From Halopseudomonas xiamenensis (lineage in GTDB: Bacteria > Pseudomonadota > Gammaproteobacteria > Pseudomonadales > Pseudomonadaceae): a DNA stretch of 64,000 nucleotides. The translations under genes and the position numbers were made by a program. The DNA lies in NCBI RefSeq assembly GCF_014219065.1, contig NZ_JACLGO010000007.1:109398-173397 (forward strand), written 5' to 3'. Under the pieces are notes generated by a model that was not told where the DNA came from, did no database searches, and worked only from the letters and a program-made list of their open reading frames with translations. Positions 51,512 to 63,076 of the stretch are shown piece by piece (within the stretch, counting starts at the first letter, position 1; each line of letters starts with the position of its first letter).

Positions 51512-52804
51512 TTAACTCTTGATCTCTACGTAGGCTTCGTCGCGGATTTCCAGCAGCCAGGTCTGCAGTTCCTCATCGAACTTGCGGTTCTGCAGCAGGT
51601 TGCGCGCCTGCTGTTCGCGCATTTCGTCGGTCATGTCGACCTGGCGCTGGTCCAGCACCTGCAGGATGTGCCAGCCGAACTGGCTCTGGAACGGAGCGGA
51701 TACCTGTTCCATCGGGGTATCGAGCATGACTTCGCGGAACTCCGGCACCATGGCATCGGCGGTGACCCAGTTGAGCGATCCACCATTGAGCGCCGAGCCG
51801 GGGTCTTCCGAGAAGGAACGGGCCAGGTTGGCGAAGGACTCACCGGAGCGGATGCGCTCGTACAGGCGCCGGATCAGCTGGGCGGCCTCCGCCTCGCTAC
51901 GGATTTCGCTGGGCTTGATCAGGATGTGGCGCACATTGAACTCGTCCACCATCAGGTTATCGCCGCCGCGCTTTTCCAGCAGCTTGAGGATGTGGTAGCC
52001 GGCCGGCGAGCGCAGTGGCTGGGTAACGCCACCGATCTCCAGATCGGCCACCGCATTGGCGAACACCGGCGGCAGCTGCGCCGCCTTGCGCCAACCCAGC
52101 TCGCCGCCCTCCAGGGCATGCTCGCCGCCGGAGCGGCTGACCGCCAGGCGGGTGAAGTCGGCGCCATCGCTGAGTTCGCGGAAGATCTCATCGGCCCGTT
52201 CGGCCTGCTGGCGGGCCTCGTCGTTGCTGGCGCTCTCCGGCACCGGCAGCACTATCATCGCCAACCGGTAGTCGGCGGAGGTCTGGTAGCGGCCCACTTC
52301 GGAGTTGAGGAAGTTGCGCACTTCCTGGTCGCTGACCTGGATGCGCTCGGCGACCCGGCGCTGGCGCACGCGGTTGATCAGCAGCTCGCGGCGTACCTGT
52401 TCACGGGCATGGGCATAGCCGATGCCGTCCTGCTCGAGGGCCGCCTGGAACTGTTCCAGGGTCACGCCGTTGCGTTCGGCCAACTGCTGCATGGTCTGGT
52501 TCAGGGTGGCATCGTCAATGCGGATGCCGGCCCGGTCGGCCATCTGCAGCTGGATGCTTTCCAGCACCAGCCGGTCCATGACCTGGGCGCGCAGCTCCTC
52601 ATCCGGTGGCAAGTCGGTCGCGCCGCGCTCGCTCAATTGCTGGCGGATGGTGTTCATCCGCTCCGTGACCTGGCTGGCCATGATCACATCGTTGTCGACA
52701 ATCGCCGCGACGCGGTCGAGTTCGACCATCTGGGCCTGCAGCCCGGTGCTGATCAGCAGACCGGCGCACAGGCCGATCAGCGTACGGTGTAGCTTAAAAT
52801 GCAT
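51512..52804 (-). CDS. surA: Periplasmic chaperone/PPIase SurA
   Basis: The 430-residue exported chaperone guides outer-membrane proteins, including LptD, to the BAM complex. It has a signal peptide (1-24, cleavage after GLQA), an N-terminal domain starting LDRVAAIVDNDVI, and two parvulin repeats: NVRHILIKPSEIRSEAEAAQLI near 279-300 is the second, and DYRLAMIVLPVPESASNDEARQ near 170-190 the first. The start ATG 52804 overlaps the lptD end by 11 bp. Its position between lptD and pdxA is conserved. Confidence 0.96.
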   Translation of the reverse strand: MHFKLHRTLIGLCAGLLISTGLQAQMVELDRVAAIVDNDVIMASQVTERMNTIRQQLSERGATDLPPDEELRAQVMDRLVLESIQLQMADRAGIRIDDATLNQTMQQLAERNGVTLEQFQAALEQDGIGYAHAREQVRRELLINRVRQRRVAERIQVSDQEVRNFLNSEVGRYQTSADYRLAMIVLPVPESASNDEARQQAERADEIFRELSDGADFTRLAVSRSGGEHALEGGELGWRKAAQLPPVFANAVADLEIGGVTQPLRSPAGYHILKLLEKRGGDNLMVDEFNVRHILIKPSEIRSEAEAAQLIRRLYERIRSGESFANLARSFSEDPGSALNGGSLNWVTADAMVPEFREVMLDTPMEQVSAPFQSQFGWHILQVLDQRQVDMTDEMREQQARNLLQNRKFDEELQTWLLEIRDEAYVEIKS

Positions 52805-55481
52805 TGGTTTCACGCTCTCTGTAGCCAGGGATGCCCTCGTCCAGAAGGCTTTCGACACGATTGCCGGTGACGCTGCCCAGTCCTTTCAGGACCACCTGCA
52901 GGAAGATGCCGCGATTGCCCTCGTCCTGGGTGACCGACTCGAACTCGTTGTAGTCGACCCAGTAGCGGTTGATGAAGCGCAGCTTCCAGCAGCAGCTGTC
53001 ATATTCAAGACCGCCGAAGGCCTCCAGGGTTCGGTCACCGGAGAAATCATGCTGCCAGCGACCGATCATGCTCCACTGCTGGGTCAGCGGCCAGATGAAG
53101 GACAGGTCGGACTGATCGATGCGGCGGTTTTCGTCGCGGATGAAGTTGCCGGTCAGGGCATTGAAGGTGTTGACCTCGTTACGGAAACGGTAGCCGGCAT
53201 TGAACACCTTGCGTGGCTCCGGCTGGTAGTTGGCCATCAGGCTGCCGGCATTATCGGTACTGTTGTCCGGATTCCACAGCGCGTCGCCACGTACTTGCCA
53301 GGCATTGCTGATCCGGTACATGAACTCGGCGGCGTAGGCAGAGGTGGAGTCGTCGTCCCGCTCCCGGCGCTGGCCGAGGGTGTCGAGCAACTGCACTCGC
53401 TGGTCTTCGAAGTAGAAGATCTGGCCGAAGCTGGCGCGTGCGCGCTCCACGCCCCTGGTCGTCAGCGCGCGGCTGGTCAGGCCCAGCGCCAACTGGTTGG
53501 CATCACCGACGCGGTCATTGCCGCTGAACCGGTCATCGCGGAACAGCGCGTTGTAGCTGAAGGTGTTCTCGTTGGTGTCGAACAGCGGCTGGTCATCCTG
53601 GTTGCGGTGCGGCGCATACAGATAGAAGGCGCGAGGCTCCAGGGTCTGGCGCAGATCACGTCCAAACCAGCTGGTCTCGCGGTCGAAATACAGACCGGCA
53701 TCCAGGCTGGCCACCGGGATGGTGCTCGATGGGTTGGTGTCGGCGGCGTCGTAGTCGAAGAACAGGTCCGGGTTGGTCGACAGGTCGGGATGCTGGCGCT
53801 TGTTGAAGTTCAGATCGTAGTAGGTCGACTGCAGGCGTGCCGCCGGGGTCACGTAAGCCCAGTTGTTCTGCCACGGATAGCTGATGCGTGGGCTGAGGCT
53901 GACGCGATGGCCGGTGGCGCGTTGCAGTCCGCGCAGGTTTTCATCCAGATTGCGAATGGGGTCGCCGAACGCATCGGTGTGAATGCCGTCCTTGCCAGTC
54001 AGGAAGCCCCGTCCCAGATCCCGGTCGAAGTAGCTGTACTCGGCGCGGTAATCGAACTTCAGCCCACTGTCACCCAGCCAGTGGCCGCCATCCAGGCGCA
54101 ATTGCGGCAGTCGCTCGTAGGGTGTCACCGAGGTGATGGTAGCCAGCTCGTAGGCATGCAGGGCTGCCTCGAACTGCCAGCCATTACCGCGGTAGGTGAC
54201 GGCGCCGCGCTGGTTGACGTAGGTGTCGCTGCGCGCATCCAGGGCGCTGTTCAGGTCCTGGAAGTAGAACGGATCGCTGATGTCGAAGTACTCGACCTCG
54301 GTGGTCCAGCGGTTCTGCAGTCCACCCAGGTGTTCCCAGCCATACAGCCAGCGGTTGTCGTCGAATTCCTTGTCATCCAGGAAGGAGGCGCTGATCTGGC
54401 CCTCATGCCCCGGCTGCATGTAGCGGAACTCGCCTTCCATCTGCAGGCCGCGCTTGCTCATCAGGCGCGGATACAGGGTGGCGTCGTAGTTCGGCGCGAT
54501 GTTGATGTAGTAGGGCGTGACCAGCTCGGTGCCATTGTCGGTGGAGTTGCTGATGGACGGTGGCAGCAGACCGGTCTGGCGCCGGTCATCCAGCGGGAAG
54601 TAGATGTACGGGGTGTAGAACACCGGCACATCCTTGACCCGCAGGGTCACGTGCTTGGCCTCGCCCCAGCCCTTTTCCTGGTCCAGCTCGATGTCGTCAC
54701 TGTGCAGACTCCAGGTATTGCGGCCCGGGTCGCAGGTGGTATAGGTGCCATTGGTCATGACGATGACCGCATCGTCGCGGCGCATCAGCTTGTCCGCGCT
54801 GCCGCGGGCGTTGGGCTCGTGCACCACGTAGCGCACCTGATCGATGCGGGTCTCGCCCGTGTCGATCTGCATCTGGGCGCTGTCGCCGAGGACCAGCAGG
54901 CCCTGGTCGCGCAGGCGCACATCGCCGTCCAGACGCACGATGTTGTTGGCCTGGTCGAAACTCGCCTGGGTGGCCTGGGCCTGGAGTCGGCCCTGGCGCA
55001 GCAGCACGTCCCCTTCCAGGGTGCCGGTCTGGCTACGTTGCTCGAAGCTGCTGGAGTCGGCGCTGGCATACACCGGCAACTGGTCGAAGGGCGTATCGTC
55101 ATCGCGTCCGATGCGCGCGGGCTCGATATAGTCGCCGCTGCAATAGGGGGCAATGGCGGCGCGCTGGGCCTCGGTCAACTGCTCACGCGGCACCCAGTCC
55201 AGTTCGCTGAAGTCCACTGGCCGCGGCTGACTGGCGCTGCGCCGCGGCGCCTCGACGGTTTCCACCGGCTCCGCTTCAGCAGCGCGTACCACCGGCTTGC
55301 CGGGGCGCGGCGGCAGCTTGGCGGTCGACTGCAGTGGACTACAGGCCCAGCCACTGCCATCGCTGCTGGGGCGACATTCAACCTGACTGGCGGCCAGGCT
55401 GGATACGGGTTGCGCAAGCAGCAGTCCGCTGGCCAGCAACAGGGAAAATGAGGGGCGAAACGGAGGTTTTGGGTAGGCCAT
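52794..55481 (-). CDS. lptD: LPS-assembly outer-membrane protein LptD
   Basis: The 895-residue outer-membrane beta-barrel inserts lipopolysaccharide into the outer leaflet together with LptE. It has a signal peptide of about 33 residues (FSLLLASGLLLAQPVSSLAA), an N-terminal OstA jellyroll domain (about 145-260) and a large barrel domain. Cys residues VECRPSSDGSGWAC and YDSCCWKLRF in the C-terminal part fit the conserved disulfide pattern. It starts the operon that runs through surA to glpE. It is divergent from amgK. Confidence 0.97.
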   Translation of the reverse strand: MAYPKPPFRPSFSLLLASGLLLAQPVSSLAASQVECRPSSDGSGWACSPLQSTAKLPPRPGKPVVRAAEAEPVETVEAPRRSASQPRPVDFSELDWVPREQLTEAQRAAIAPYCSGDYIEPARIGRDDDTPFDQLPVYASADSSSFEQRSQTGTLEGDVLLRQGRLQAQATQASFDQANNIVRLDGDVRLRDQGLLVLGDSAQMQIDTGETRIDQVRYVVHEPNARGSADKLMRRDDAVIVMTNGTYTTCDPGRNTWSLHSDDIELDQEKGWGEAKHVTLRVKDVPVFYTPYIYFPLDDRRQTGLLPPSISNSTDNGTELVTPYYINIAPNYDATLYPRLMSKRGLQMEGEFRYMQPGHEGQISASFLDDKEFDDNRWLYGWEHLGGLQNRWTTEVEYFDISDPFYFQDLNSALDARSDTYVNQRGAVTYRGNGWQFEAALHAYELATITSVTPYERLPQLRLDGGHWLGDSGLKFDYRAEYSYFDRDLGRGFLTGKDGIHTDAFGDPIRNLDENLRGLQRATGHRVSLSPRISYPWQNNWAYVTPAARLQSTYYDLNFNKRQHPDLSTNPDLFFDYDAADTNPSSTIPVASLDAGLYFDRETSWFGRDLRQTLEPRAFYLYAPHRNQDDQPLFDTNENTFSYNALFRDDRFSGNDRVGDANQLALGLTSRALTTRGVERARASFGQIFYFEDQRVQLLDTLGQRRERDDDSTSAYAAEFMYRISNAWQVRGDALWNPDNSTDNAGSLMANYQPEPRKVFNAGYRFRNEVNTFNALTGNFIRDENRRIDQSDLSFIWPLTQQWSMIGRWQHDFSGDRTLEAFGGLEYDSCCWKLRFINRYWVDYNEFESVTQDEGNRGIFLQVVLKGLGSVTGNRVESLLDEGIPGYRERETNAF

Positions 55482-55640
55482 TTGTAGTTGTCCGGGCGTT
55501 CAGTCGGGCGTGCAGGCTCGCGATAACTCGGGAACTTGTGCGAGGCAATTGCAACATGCATGCTGCTTCTGCGTGTCGAGATCGTGGATAATAAAGCATT
55601 GTTAGGCGCCAGAGCCAGCGCCGTCCTGTTCGGGAAACCA

Positions 55641-57331
<1,691 letters not shown>

Positions 57332-57332
57332 G

Positions 57333-58103
57333 GTGCTCTGGCCGGTGACTGTAACGGGATTGGTGCTGGGCGCAGTGGTCGCCGGGGTGCCGGGCGGCAT
57401 CCTCGGCGGTGTGCTGGGGCATGCGCTGGATCGGCACTGGCGTCTGCAACGCTGGTCGGACCTGCCGCGACAACTGGGTTTGAAACCGCCATTCGAGCGG
57501 GTGCTGTTCCTCTGTCTCGGACGCATCGCCAAGGCTCACGGCCGGGTGACTGACGAACACCTGCAACTGGCCCGGGAACTGATGCGCCAGTACCGGCTGG
57601 ACGAGGCACAGCGGCGCCAGGCGATGGACGACTTCAACCGTGGCAAGCTGCCGGCCAGCCGGGTCGAGCGGCAGTTACAGCGCCTGTGCCGGCAACAGCC
57701 CCAGCGCAATGCCGAATTGCTCGATTGCTGCTGGCGCATGGCCCTGGTGCACGAGCGCCCGAGCGCCGCAGCCCAGCAACTGCTGGATGCCTGGGCGCAG
57801 ATGGCCGGCCTGGGCAAGGCCGAGCAGCAGCGGCTGCGCCAGCGTCACCAGCGCCGCCAGCCAGCCGGCGCGCCGGCGGCCACCGGCGGTGGCCTGCGCC
57901 AGGCTGCAGCAGTGCTGGGTATCGAACTCAACGCCGAGCCGGCGCAGATCAAGCGTGCCTATCGCCGGTTGCTCAGCCGCCACCATCCGGACAAGCTGAT
58001 GGCCGGTGGTGCCAGCGAGGCTGAACTGGCTGCGGCTGGCGAGCAGGTGCATCGTATCCAGCTGGCCTATGACAAGCTGAAACGGTATCGCGGGTTTCGT
58101 TGA
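57333..58103 (+). CDS. djlA: DjlA-like membrane-anchored DnaJ-domain co-chaperone
   Basis: The 256-residue protein starts with GTG 57333, 6 bp after GGGAGG. It has an N-terminal hydrophobic Gly-rich helix (about 4-32), a TerB-like central helical domain and a C-terminal J domain with the HPD triad in [16 protein letters not shown] (near 214-229). DjlA proteins recruit DnaK near the membrane and affect envelope stress signalling. The murU stop lies 1 bp before its start. Confidence 0.93.
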   Translation: MLWPVTVTGLVLGAVVAGVPGGILGGVLGHALDRHWRLQRWSDLPRQLGLKPPFERVLFLCLGRIAKAHGRVTDEHLQLARELMRQYRLDEAQRRQAMDDFNRGKLPASRVERQLQRLCRQQPQRNAELLDCCWRMALVHERPSAAAQQLLDAWAQMAGLGKAEQQRLRQRHQRRQPAGAPAATGGGLRQAAAVLGIELNAEPAQIKRAYRRLLSRHHPDKLMAGGASEAELAAAGEQVHRIQLAYDKLKRYRGFR

Positions 58104-58192
58104 TATTGCTGGCCCTCTATCGCGGCGAGCGGTGCGGCGATCCGACGCCGCTCTCATCAAACATTCCTGTATCAGCCCGCGAAATACCACGG

Positions 58193-58265
58193 GTTGGCGA
58201 GCGCCTGCTCGCCGACGGTTCTCGGCGGCTACAAGTCCGTCGGCGTAGCGCCTGCTCGCTACACC
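58193..58265. repeat. REP-like hairpins upstream of rpe
   Basis: Palindrome GGCGAGC-GCCT-GCTCGCC at 58196-58213 and a related hairpin GTAGCG-N6-CGCTAC at 58245-58262 sit between djlA and rpe. Their GCGCCTGCTCG core matches the third hairpin at about 43.08 kb. The surrounding 284-bp gap shows no gene. Confidence 0.7.
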
Positions 58266-58387
58266 CCGTTCACACATCCCTGGCCCGCCAGGCGAGCCTT
58301 CCCGCGCGGCATTCCTACCTCATCGGCAACACGAGCCACGGCGGACGGGGTAGAATACCCCGGTTCCGATTACCGCAGAGGTCTGCC

Positions 58388-59062
58388 ATGCCTGATTACG
58401 CCATCGCTCCGTCGATCCTGTCCGCCGACTTCGCCCGTCTCGGGGAAGAGGTGGATCGGGTGCTGGCGGCGGGCGCCGATATTGTCCATTTCGATGTGAT
58501 GGACAACCACTACGTGCCCAACCTGACCATCGGCCCCATGGTCTGCAGCGCACTGCGCAAGTACGGTATCACTGCGCCGATCGACGTGCACCTGATGGTG
58601 CGCCCGGTGGACCGCATCATCGGTGACTTCCTCGAAGCCGGCGCCTCCTACATCACCTTCCATCCCGAAGCCAGCGACCATATCGACCGCTCCCTGCAGT
58701 TGATCCGCGATGGTGGCGCCAAGGCCGGCCTGGTGTTCAACCCGGCGACTTCATTGGACGCGCTGAAGTACGTGATGGACAAGGTCGATATGGTGCTGCT
58801 GATGAGCGTCAACCCCGGTTTCGGCGGCCAGAAGTTCATTCCCGGCACCCTCGACAAGCTGCGCGAGGCCCGCGCGCTGATCGATGCCAGTGGCCTCGAT
58901 ATCCGCCTGGAAATCGACGGCGGGGTGAATGTGCAGAATATCCGTGCCATCGCCGAGGCCGGTGCCGATACCTTTGTTGCCGGCTCGGCGATCTTCAATG
59001 CGCCCGACTACAAAACGGTCATTGACCAGATGCGCGCCGAGCTGGCCCAGGTGCAAGGCTGA
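58388..59062 (+). CDS. rpe: Ribulose-phosphate 3-epimerase Rpe
   Basis: The 224-residue TIM-barrel enzyme interconverts ribulose-5-phosphate and xylulose-5-phosphate. Conserved pieces are [17 protein letters not shown] at the start, [18 protein letters not shown] (near 34-51, metal-binding His and Asp), and [14 protein letters not shown] (near 140-153). ATG 58388 gives the family start; longer frames run into REP sequence. gph starts 1 bp after its stop. Confidence 0.97.
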   Translation: MPDYAIAPSILSADFARLGEEVDRVLAAGADIVHFDVMDNHYVPNLTIGPMVCSALRKYGITAPIDVHLMVRPVDRIIGDFLEAGASYITFHPEASDHIDRSLQLIRDGGAKAGLVFNPATSLDALKYVMDKVDMVLLMSVNPGFGGQKFIPGTLDKLREARALIDASGLDIRLEIDGGVNVQNIRAIAEAGADTFVAGSAIFNAPDYKTVIDQMRAELAQVQG

Positions 59063-59063
59063 G

Positions 59064-59741
59064 ATGTCTGTCCTGGAGCGCCTGTTCGACGGCCAGTTGC
59101 CGCAACTGGTGATGTTCGACCTGGACGGCACCCTGGTCGACTCGGTACCGGACCTGGCCGCCGCGGTCGACCAGGTGCTGGCGCTGCGTGGCCGCCCGGC
59201 CGCCGGTATCGAGCGGGTCAGGGAATGGGTCGGCAATGGCGCCCTGATATTGGTGCGCCGCGCTCTGGCTGGCAGTATCGACCACGCCGAGGTGGATGAC
59301 GCCGAGGCTCAGGCGGCCCTGGCGGATTTCCTGCACGCCTATGCCGGCGGGCATGCGGCGACCACCGTCTATCCCGGCGTACCGAAGCTGCTTGACTGGC
59401 TGCGGGCGCGGGACGTTGCCCTGGCGGTGATCACCAACAAGCCCGAACGCTTCGTTGCACCGCTGCTCGAGGAGAAGGGCCTGGGCCACTTTGACTGGAT
59501 CATCGGTGGCGACACCCTGCCGCTGAAGAAGCCGGACCCGGCCGGGCTGCTGCAGGTCATGGCCAGTGCCGGGGCGACAGCGCAGCGCAGTCTGTTCATC
59601 GGTGACTCGCGTAACGATGTGCTGGCGGCCCGCGCCGCCGGTGTGCCGGTGGTGGCGGTCAGCTATGGCTATAACCATGGCCGCCCGGTAGCCATGGAGA
59701 ACCCGGACCTGCTGGTTGATTCGCTCGATGCGCTCATATAG
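59064..59741 (+). CDS. gph: Phosphoglycolate phosphatase Gph
   Basis: The 225-residue HAD-superfamily phosphatase removes phosphate from 2-phosphoglycolate, a product of DNA repair. Motif I FDLDGTLVDSVPDLAAAV is near 18-35, motif II ITNKPERF near 118-125 and motif III plus IV KPDPAGLL...FIGDSRNDVLAA near 152-183. It is the usual partner of rpe and precedes trpE in Pseudomonas. Confidence 0.94.
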   Translation: MSVLERLFDGQLPQLVMFDLDGTLVDSVPDLAAAVDQVLALRGRPAAGIERVREWVGNGALILVRRALAGSIDHAEVDDAEAQAALADFLHAYAGGHAATTVYPGVPKLLDWLRARDVALAVITNKPERFVAPLLEEKGLGHFDWIIGGDTLPLKKPDPAGLLQVMASAGATAQRSLFIGDSRNDVLAARAAGVPVVAVSYGYNHGRPVAMENPDLLVDSLDALI

Positions 59742-59814
59742 TCTTGCAGCGTTACCCGCTTGCAACATCAATGGATCAGCCGTGTTTGTCAGCAACCGTA
59801 TACTGATGGGAATA

Positions 59815-59850
59815 ATGAAGGCGCTCGCCCGCTGGCGTTGGCGTCCCTGA
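59815..59850 (+). CDS. trpL: Candidate trp leader peptide (MKALARWRWRP)
   Basis: An 11-codon frame (ATG 59815 to TGA 59850) reads MKALARWRWRP, with two Trp codons separated by one Arg codon at 59833-59841. It lies 69 bp before trpE and ends 10 bp before a 7-bp GC hairpin (59861-59877). That is the layout of a transcription-attenuation leader. Pseudomonas putida trpE and trpGDC are regulated by attenuation. Caveats: the ribosome-binding sequence is weak, and a nearby TATACT (59799-59804) would start RNA almost at the ATG, so the promoter must lie further upstream. Confidence 0.6.
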   Translation: MKALARWRWRP

Positions 59851-59860
59851 TATTGTTCCG

Positions 59861-59877
59861 CCTGCGCCGCGCGCAGG
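59861..59877 (+). promoter_or_regulatory. Hairpin in the trpE leader (possible attenuator arm)
   Basis: CCTGCGC-CGC-GCGCAGG forms a perfect 7-bp stem, followed by a T/G-rich stretch. Its 5' arm can instead pair with 59834-59843 (GGCGTTGGCG, over the Trp codons) through 59859-59868, with 8 Watson-Crick pairs. The two folds exclude each other. The sign of regulation cannot be decided from sequence. Confidence 0.5.
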
Positions 59878-59919
59878 CACCGGTTTGTGTATGACATCTA
59901 CCCGCCCACGAGGCTGATC

Positions 59920-61398
59920 ATGACCCAAGACGAATTTCGCCAGTTGGCGACCCGCGACTGCAATCGCATCCCGGTGGTACGTGAAGTGCTGGCCGACATG
60001 GACACGCCGCTGTCCACCTATCTGAAACTGGCCGACGGGCCTTATTCCTACCTGCTCGAATCGGTGCAGGGCGGCGAGAAATGGGGTCGCTACTCGATCA
60101 TTGGCCTGCCGGCGCGCACGGTATTGAAGGTGCATGGCTACACTGCCAGCGTGCAGGTGGATGGCGTCGAGACCGAAACCCATGAGTGCCAGGACCCGCT
60201 GGCCTTCGTCGAGCAGTTCAAGGCCCGCTACCGTGTGGCGGATGTACCCGGCCTGCCGCGTTTCAATGGCGGGCTGGTGGGGTATTTCGGCTACGACTGC
60301 GTGCGCTATGTCGAGCGCCGCCTGGGTGCATCGCCGAACCCAGACCCGCTGGACAACCCGGATATCCTGCTGATGGTCTCCGACGAGGTGGTGGTGTTCG
60401 ACAATCTGGCCGGCAAGCTGCATGTCATCGTGCTCGCCGATACCGCCAGCGAGGAAGCCCTGGCGCGGGCCAACCAGCGCCTGGATCAGCTGCTCGCGCA
60501 GCTGGCCGCGCCTTTCACGCCGCGCCCGGGGCTGAACCTTGCGGCGGTGGCCGCGCGCGAACTGGAGTACCGCGCCAGTTTCACCCGCGAGGACTACCAG
60601 AACGCGGTAAACACCATCAAGGAATACATCCTCGCCGGCGACTGCATGCAGGTGGTGCCCTCCCAGCGCATGAGCATCGACTTCCAGGCCGCGCCCATCG
60701 ACCTGTACCGCGCCCTGCGCAGCCAGAACCCGACGCCCTACCTGTACTTCTTCAATCTGGCTGACTTCCACGTGGTCGGCAGCTCGCCCGAGGTACTGGT
60801 GCGGGTGGAGGAGGGCGAGGTCACGGTGCGGCCGATCGCCGGCACCCGCCCGCGTGGCGCCACCGAGGAGGCCGACCTGGCGCTGGAGCAGGATCTGCTG
60901 TCCGACGCCAAGGAGCTGGCCGAGCACCTGATGCTGATCGACCTGGGGCGCAACGATGTAGGGCGGGTGGCGGAGATCGGCCAGGTTCAGGTCACCGAGA
61001 AAATGGTCATCGAGCGCTATTCCAACGTCATGCACATCGTCTCCAACGTGCGCGGGCGGCTGCGCCCGGAGCTGACCGCCATGGACGCGCTGCGCGCCAT
61101 CCTGCCGGCCGGCACCCTGTCCGGCGCGCCGAAGATCCGCGCCATGGAGATCATTGACGAGCTGGAGCCGGTCAAGCGCGGCGTGTACGGCGGTGCGGTA
61201 GGTTACTGGGCATGGAACGGCAACATGGATACCGCCATCGCCATCCGCACCGCGGTGATCAAGCACGGCGAGCTGCACGTGCAGGCCGGCGGCGGCATCG
61301 TCGCCGACTCGGTGCCGGAGCTGGAGTGGGAAGAAACCATCAACAAGCGCCGCGCCATGTTCCGTGCGGTGGCGCTGGCTGAACAGTCCGTGAAGTGA
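59920..61398 (+). CDS. trpE: Anthranilate synthase component I TrpE
   Basis: The 492-residue subunit makes anthranilate from chorismate with TrpG. The feedback Trp-binding segment contains [20 protein letters not shown] (near 46-65). The chorismate-binding domain includes [10 protein letters not shown] (near 307-316), [14 protein letters not shown] and [20 protein letters not shown] (near 404-423). I chose ATG 59920 because [10 protein letters not shown] is the usual start; an upstream frame extends 11 codons. trpG follows after only 10 bp. Confidence 0.97.
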   Translation: MTQDEFRQLATRDCNRIPVVREVLADMDTPLSTYLKLADGPYSYLLESVQGGEKWGRYSIIGLPARTVLKVHGYTASVQVDGVETETHECQDPLAFVEQFKARYRVADVPGLPRFNGGLVGYFGYDCVRYVERRLGASPNPDPLDNPDILLMVSDEVVVFDNLAGKLHVIVLADTASEEALARANQRLDQLLAQLAAPFTPRPGLNLAAVAARELEYRASFTREDYQNAVNTIKEYILAGDCMQVVPSQRMSIDFQAAPIDLYRALRSQNPTPYLYFFNLADFHVVGSSPEVLVRVEEGEVTVRPIAGTRPRGATEEADLALEQDLLSDAKELAEHLMLIDLGRNDVGRVAEIGQVQVTEKMVIERYSNVMHIVSNVRGRLRPELTAMDALRAILPAGTLSGAPKIRAMEIIDELEPVKRGVYGGAVGYWAWNGNMDTAIAIRTAVIKHGELHVQAGGGIVADSVPELEWEETINKRRAMFRAVALAEQSVK

Positions 61399-61408
61399 GG
61401 GAATCGGC

Positions 61409-62005
61409 ATGCTATTGATGATCGACAACTACGATTCCTTCACCTGGAATCTGGTGCAGTATTTCGGTGAGCTGGGGGCCGAGGTCAAGGTGGTGCGCAA
61501 CGATGAGCTGGGCATCGAGCAGATCGAGGCGTTGCAGCCCGAGCGCATCGTCGTCTCGCCCGGACCGTGCACGCCGAACGAGGCGGGGGTATCGGTGCCG
61601 GCGTTGCGACATTTCGCCGGCAAGCTGCCAATCCTTGGCGTGTGCCTGGGGCACCAGAGTATCGGCCAGGCCTTCGGTGGCGAGGTGGTACGCGCCCGCG
61701 AAGCCATGCACGGCAAGACCAGCCCGGTGTATCACCAGGACCAGGGTGTATTTGCCGGTCTGGCCAACCCGCTGACGGTGACCCGTTACCATTCGCTGGT
61801 GGTGCGTCGCGACAATCTGCCCGAGTGCCTGGAAGTCACTGCCTGGACCCAGCATGCCGACGGCTCGGTGGATGAGATCATGGGCCTGCGCCATCGCCAG
61901 TATATGATCGAAGGGGTGCAATTCCACCCCGAGTCCATTCTCAGTGAACAGGGCCATGAGCTGTTGGCCAATTTTCTCAAACAGCAGGGCGGCATGCGCA
62001 GCTGA
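61409..62005 (+). CDS. trpG: Anthranilate synthase glutamine amidotransferase component TrpG
   Basis: The 198-residue class I amidotransferase supplies ammonia to TrpE. It has [15 protein letters not shown] at the start, the catalytic Cys in [16 protein letters not shown] (near 77-92) and the His/Glu pair in [14 protein letters not shown] (near 170-183). Pseudomonas TrpG proteins may serve folate synthesis too. It is separated from trpE by 10 bp and leads into trpDC. Confidence 0.97.
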   Translation: MLLMIDNYDSFTWNLVQYFGELGAEVKVVRNDELGIEQIEALQPERIVVSPGPCTPNEAGVSVPALRHFAGKLPILGVCLGHQSIGQAFGGEVVRAREAMHGKTSPVYHQDQGVFAGLANPLTVTRYHSLVVRRDNLPECLEVTAWTQHADGSVDEIMGLRHRQYMIEGVQFHPESILSEQGHELLANFLKQQGGMRS

Positions 62006-62026
62006 ACGAATTTCAGGAGAGTAATG

Positions 62027-63076
62027 ATGGATATCACCACAGCACTGGCGCGGGTCGTCGAGAACATCGACCTGTCCACCGAGGAAATGCAGGATGTCAT
62101 GCGCCAGATCATGACCGGCCAGTGCACTGACGCGCAGATCGGCGGCATGCTGGTGGCGCTGCGCATGAAGAGCGAGAGCCTGGACGAGATCACCGGTGCG
62201 GCGCTGGCGATGCGCGAGCTGGCTTCCGGCGTGGTGATTGCCGGGGACAATCTGGTCGATACCTGTGGTACCGGCGGTGATGGTGCGAATATCTTCAACG
62301 TCTCCTCCGCCGCCGCCTTCGTCGTTGCTGCTGCTGGTGGCAAGGTGGCCAAGCATGGCAACCGCGCGGTGTCCGGCAAGAGCGGCAGCGCCGACCTGCT
62401 GGAAGCGGCCGGTATCAACCTCGACCTGACCCCCGAGCAGGTGGCCCGCTGCGTGGAGAATGTCGGCGTCGGCTTCATGTTCGCCCCGGCGCACCATGGT
62501 GCGATGAAGTACGCTGTCGGCCCGCGTCGCGAGCTGGGCATGCGTACCCTGTTCAACATGCTCGGGCCGATGACCAACCCGGCCGGGGTCAGGCATCAGG
62601 TGATCGGCGTGTTCAGCAAGGCACTGTGCCGACCGATGGCCGAGGTGCTGGGTCGCCTGGGCAGCCAGCACGTGTTGATCGTGCATTCGCGTGATGGCCT
62701 GGACGAGATCAGTCTGGCCTCGCCGACGCATATCGCCGAACTCAAGGACGGCGCAATCCGCGAATACGAGATCAGCCCGGAGGAGTTGGGTATCAAGAGC
62801 CGTAGCCTGATCGGCCTGACCGTGGAAGGACCGGACGCCTCGCTGAAGCTGATCCGCGATGCGCTGGGCAAGCGCCAGACCGAGGAAGGGGAAAAGGCTG
62901 CGGACATGATCATCCTCAACGCCGGTGCCGCGCTGTACGCGGCCGACGTGGCCACTTCACTGAAGGAGGGCGTGGAGCTGGCCTCCGACGCGCTGTACTC
63001 GGGCATGGCCCGGGAGAAAATGGCCGAACTGGCCTCCTTTACCGAAATCTTCCGTGAGGAGGCACTGCAGAAATGA
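62027..63076 (+). CDS. trpD: Anthranilate phosphoribosyltransferase TrpD
   Basis: The 349-residue enzyme joins anthranilate to phosphoribosyl pyrophosphate. The key stretch is [21 protein letters not shown] (near 76-96) with the [19 protein letters not shown] region (near 106-124). Two ATGs lie in tandem; I chose the second (62027) because AGGAG is 7 bp away and it gives the family length 349. The stop overlaps trpC by ATGA. Confidence 0.97.
   Translation: MDITTALARVVENIDLSTEEMQDVMRQIMTGQCTDAQIGGMLVALRMKSESLDEITGAALAMRELASGVVIAGDNLVDTCGTGGDGANIFNVSSAAAFVVAAAGGKVAKHGNRAVSGKSGSADLLEAAGINLDLTPEQVARCVENVGVGFMFAPAHHGAMKYAVGPRRELGMRTLFNMLGPMTNPAGVRHQVIGVFSKALCRPMAEVLGRLGSQHVLIVHSRDGLDEISLASPTHIAELKDGAIREYEISPEELGIKSRSLIGLTVEGPDASLKLIRDALGKRQTEEGEKAADMIILNAGAALYAADVATSLKEGVELASDALYSGMAREKMAELASFTEIFREEALQK

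Noticed and set aside
50504..55451. Long plus-strand frames (762 and 1009 codons) opposite pdxA, surA and lptD
   Set aside because: Mirror frames of GC-rich genes. The minus-strand genes show complete family motifs, and the plus frames have none.
59799..59804. TATACT as the trpE -10 element
   Set aside because: Good hexamer, but no -35 at 16-18 bp, and it would start transcription at about the first codon of the leader frame; I kept it only as a caveat.
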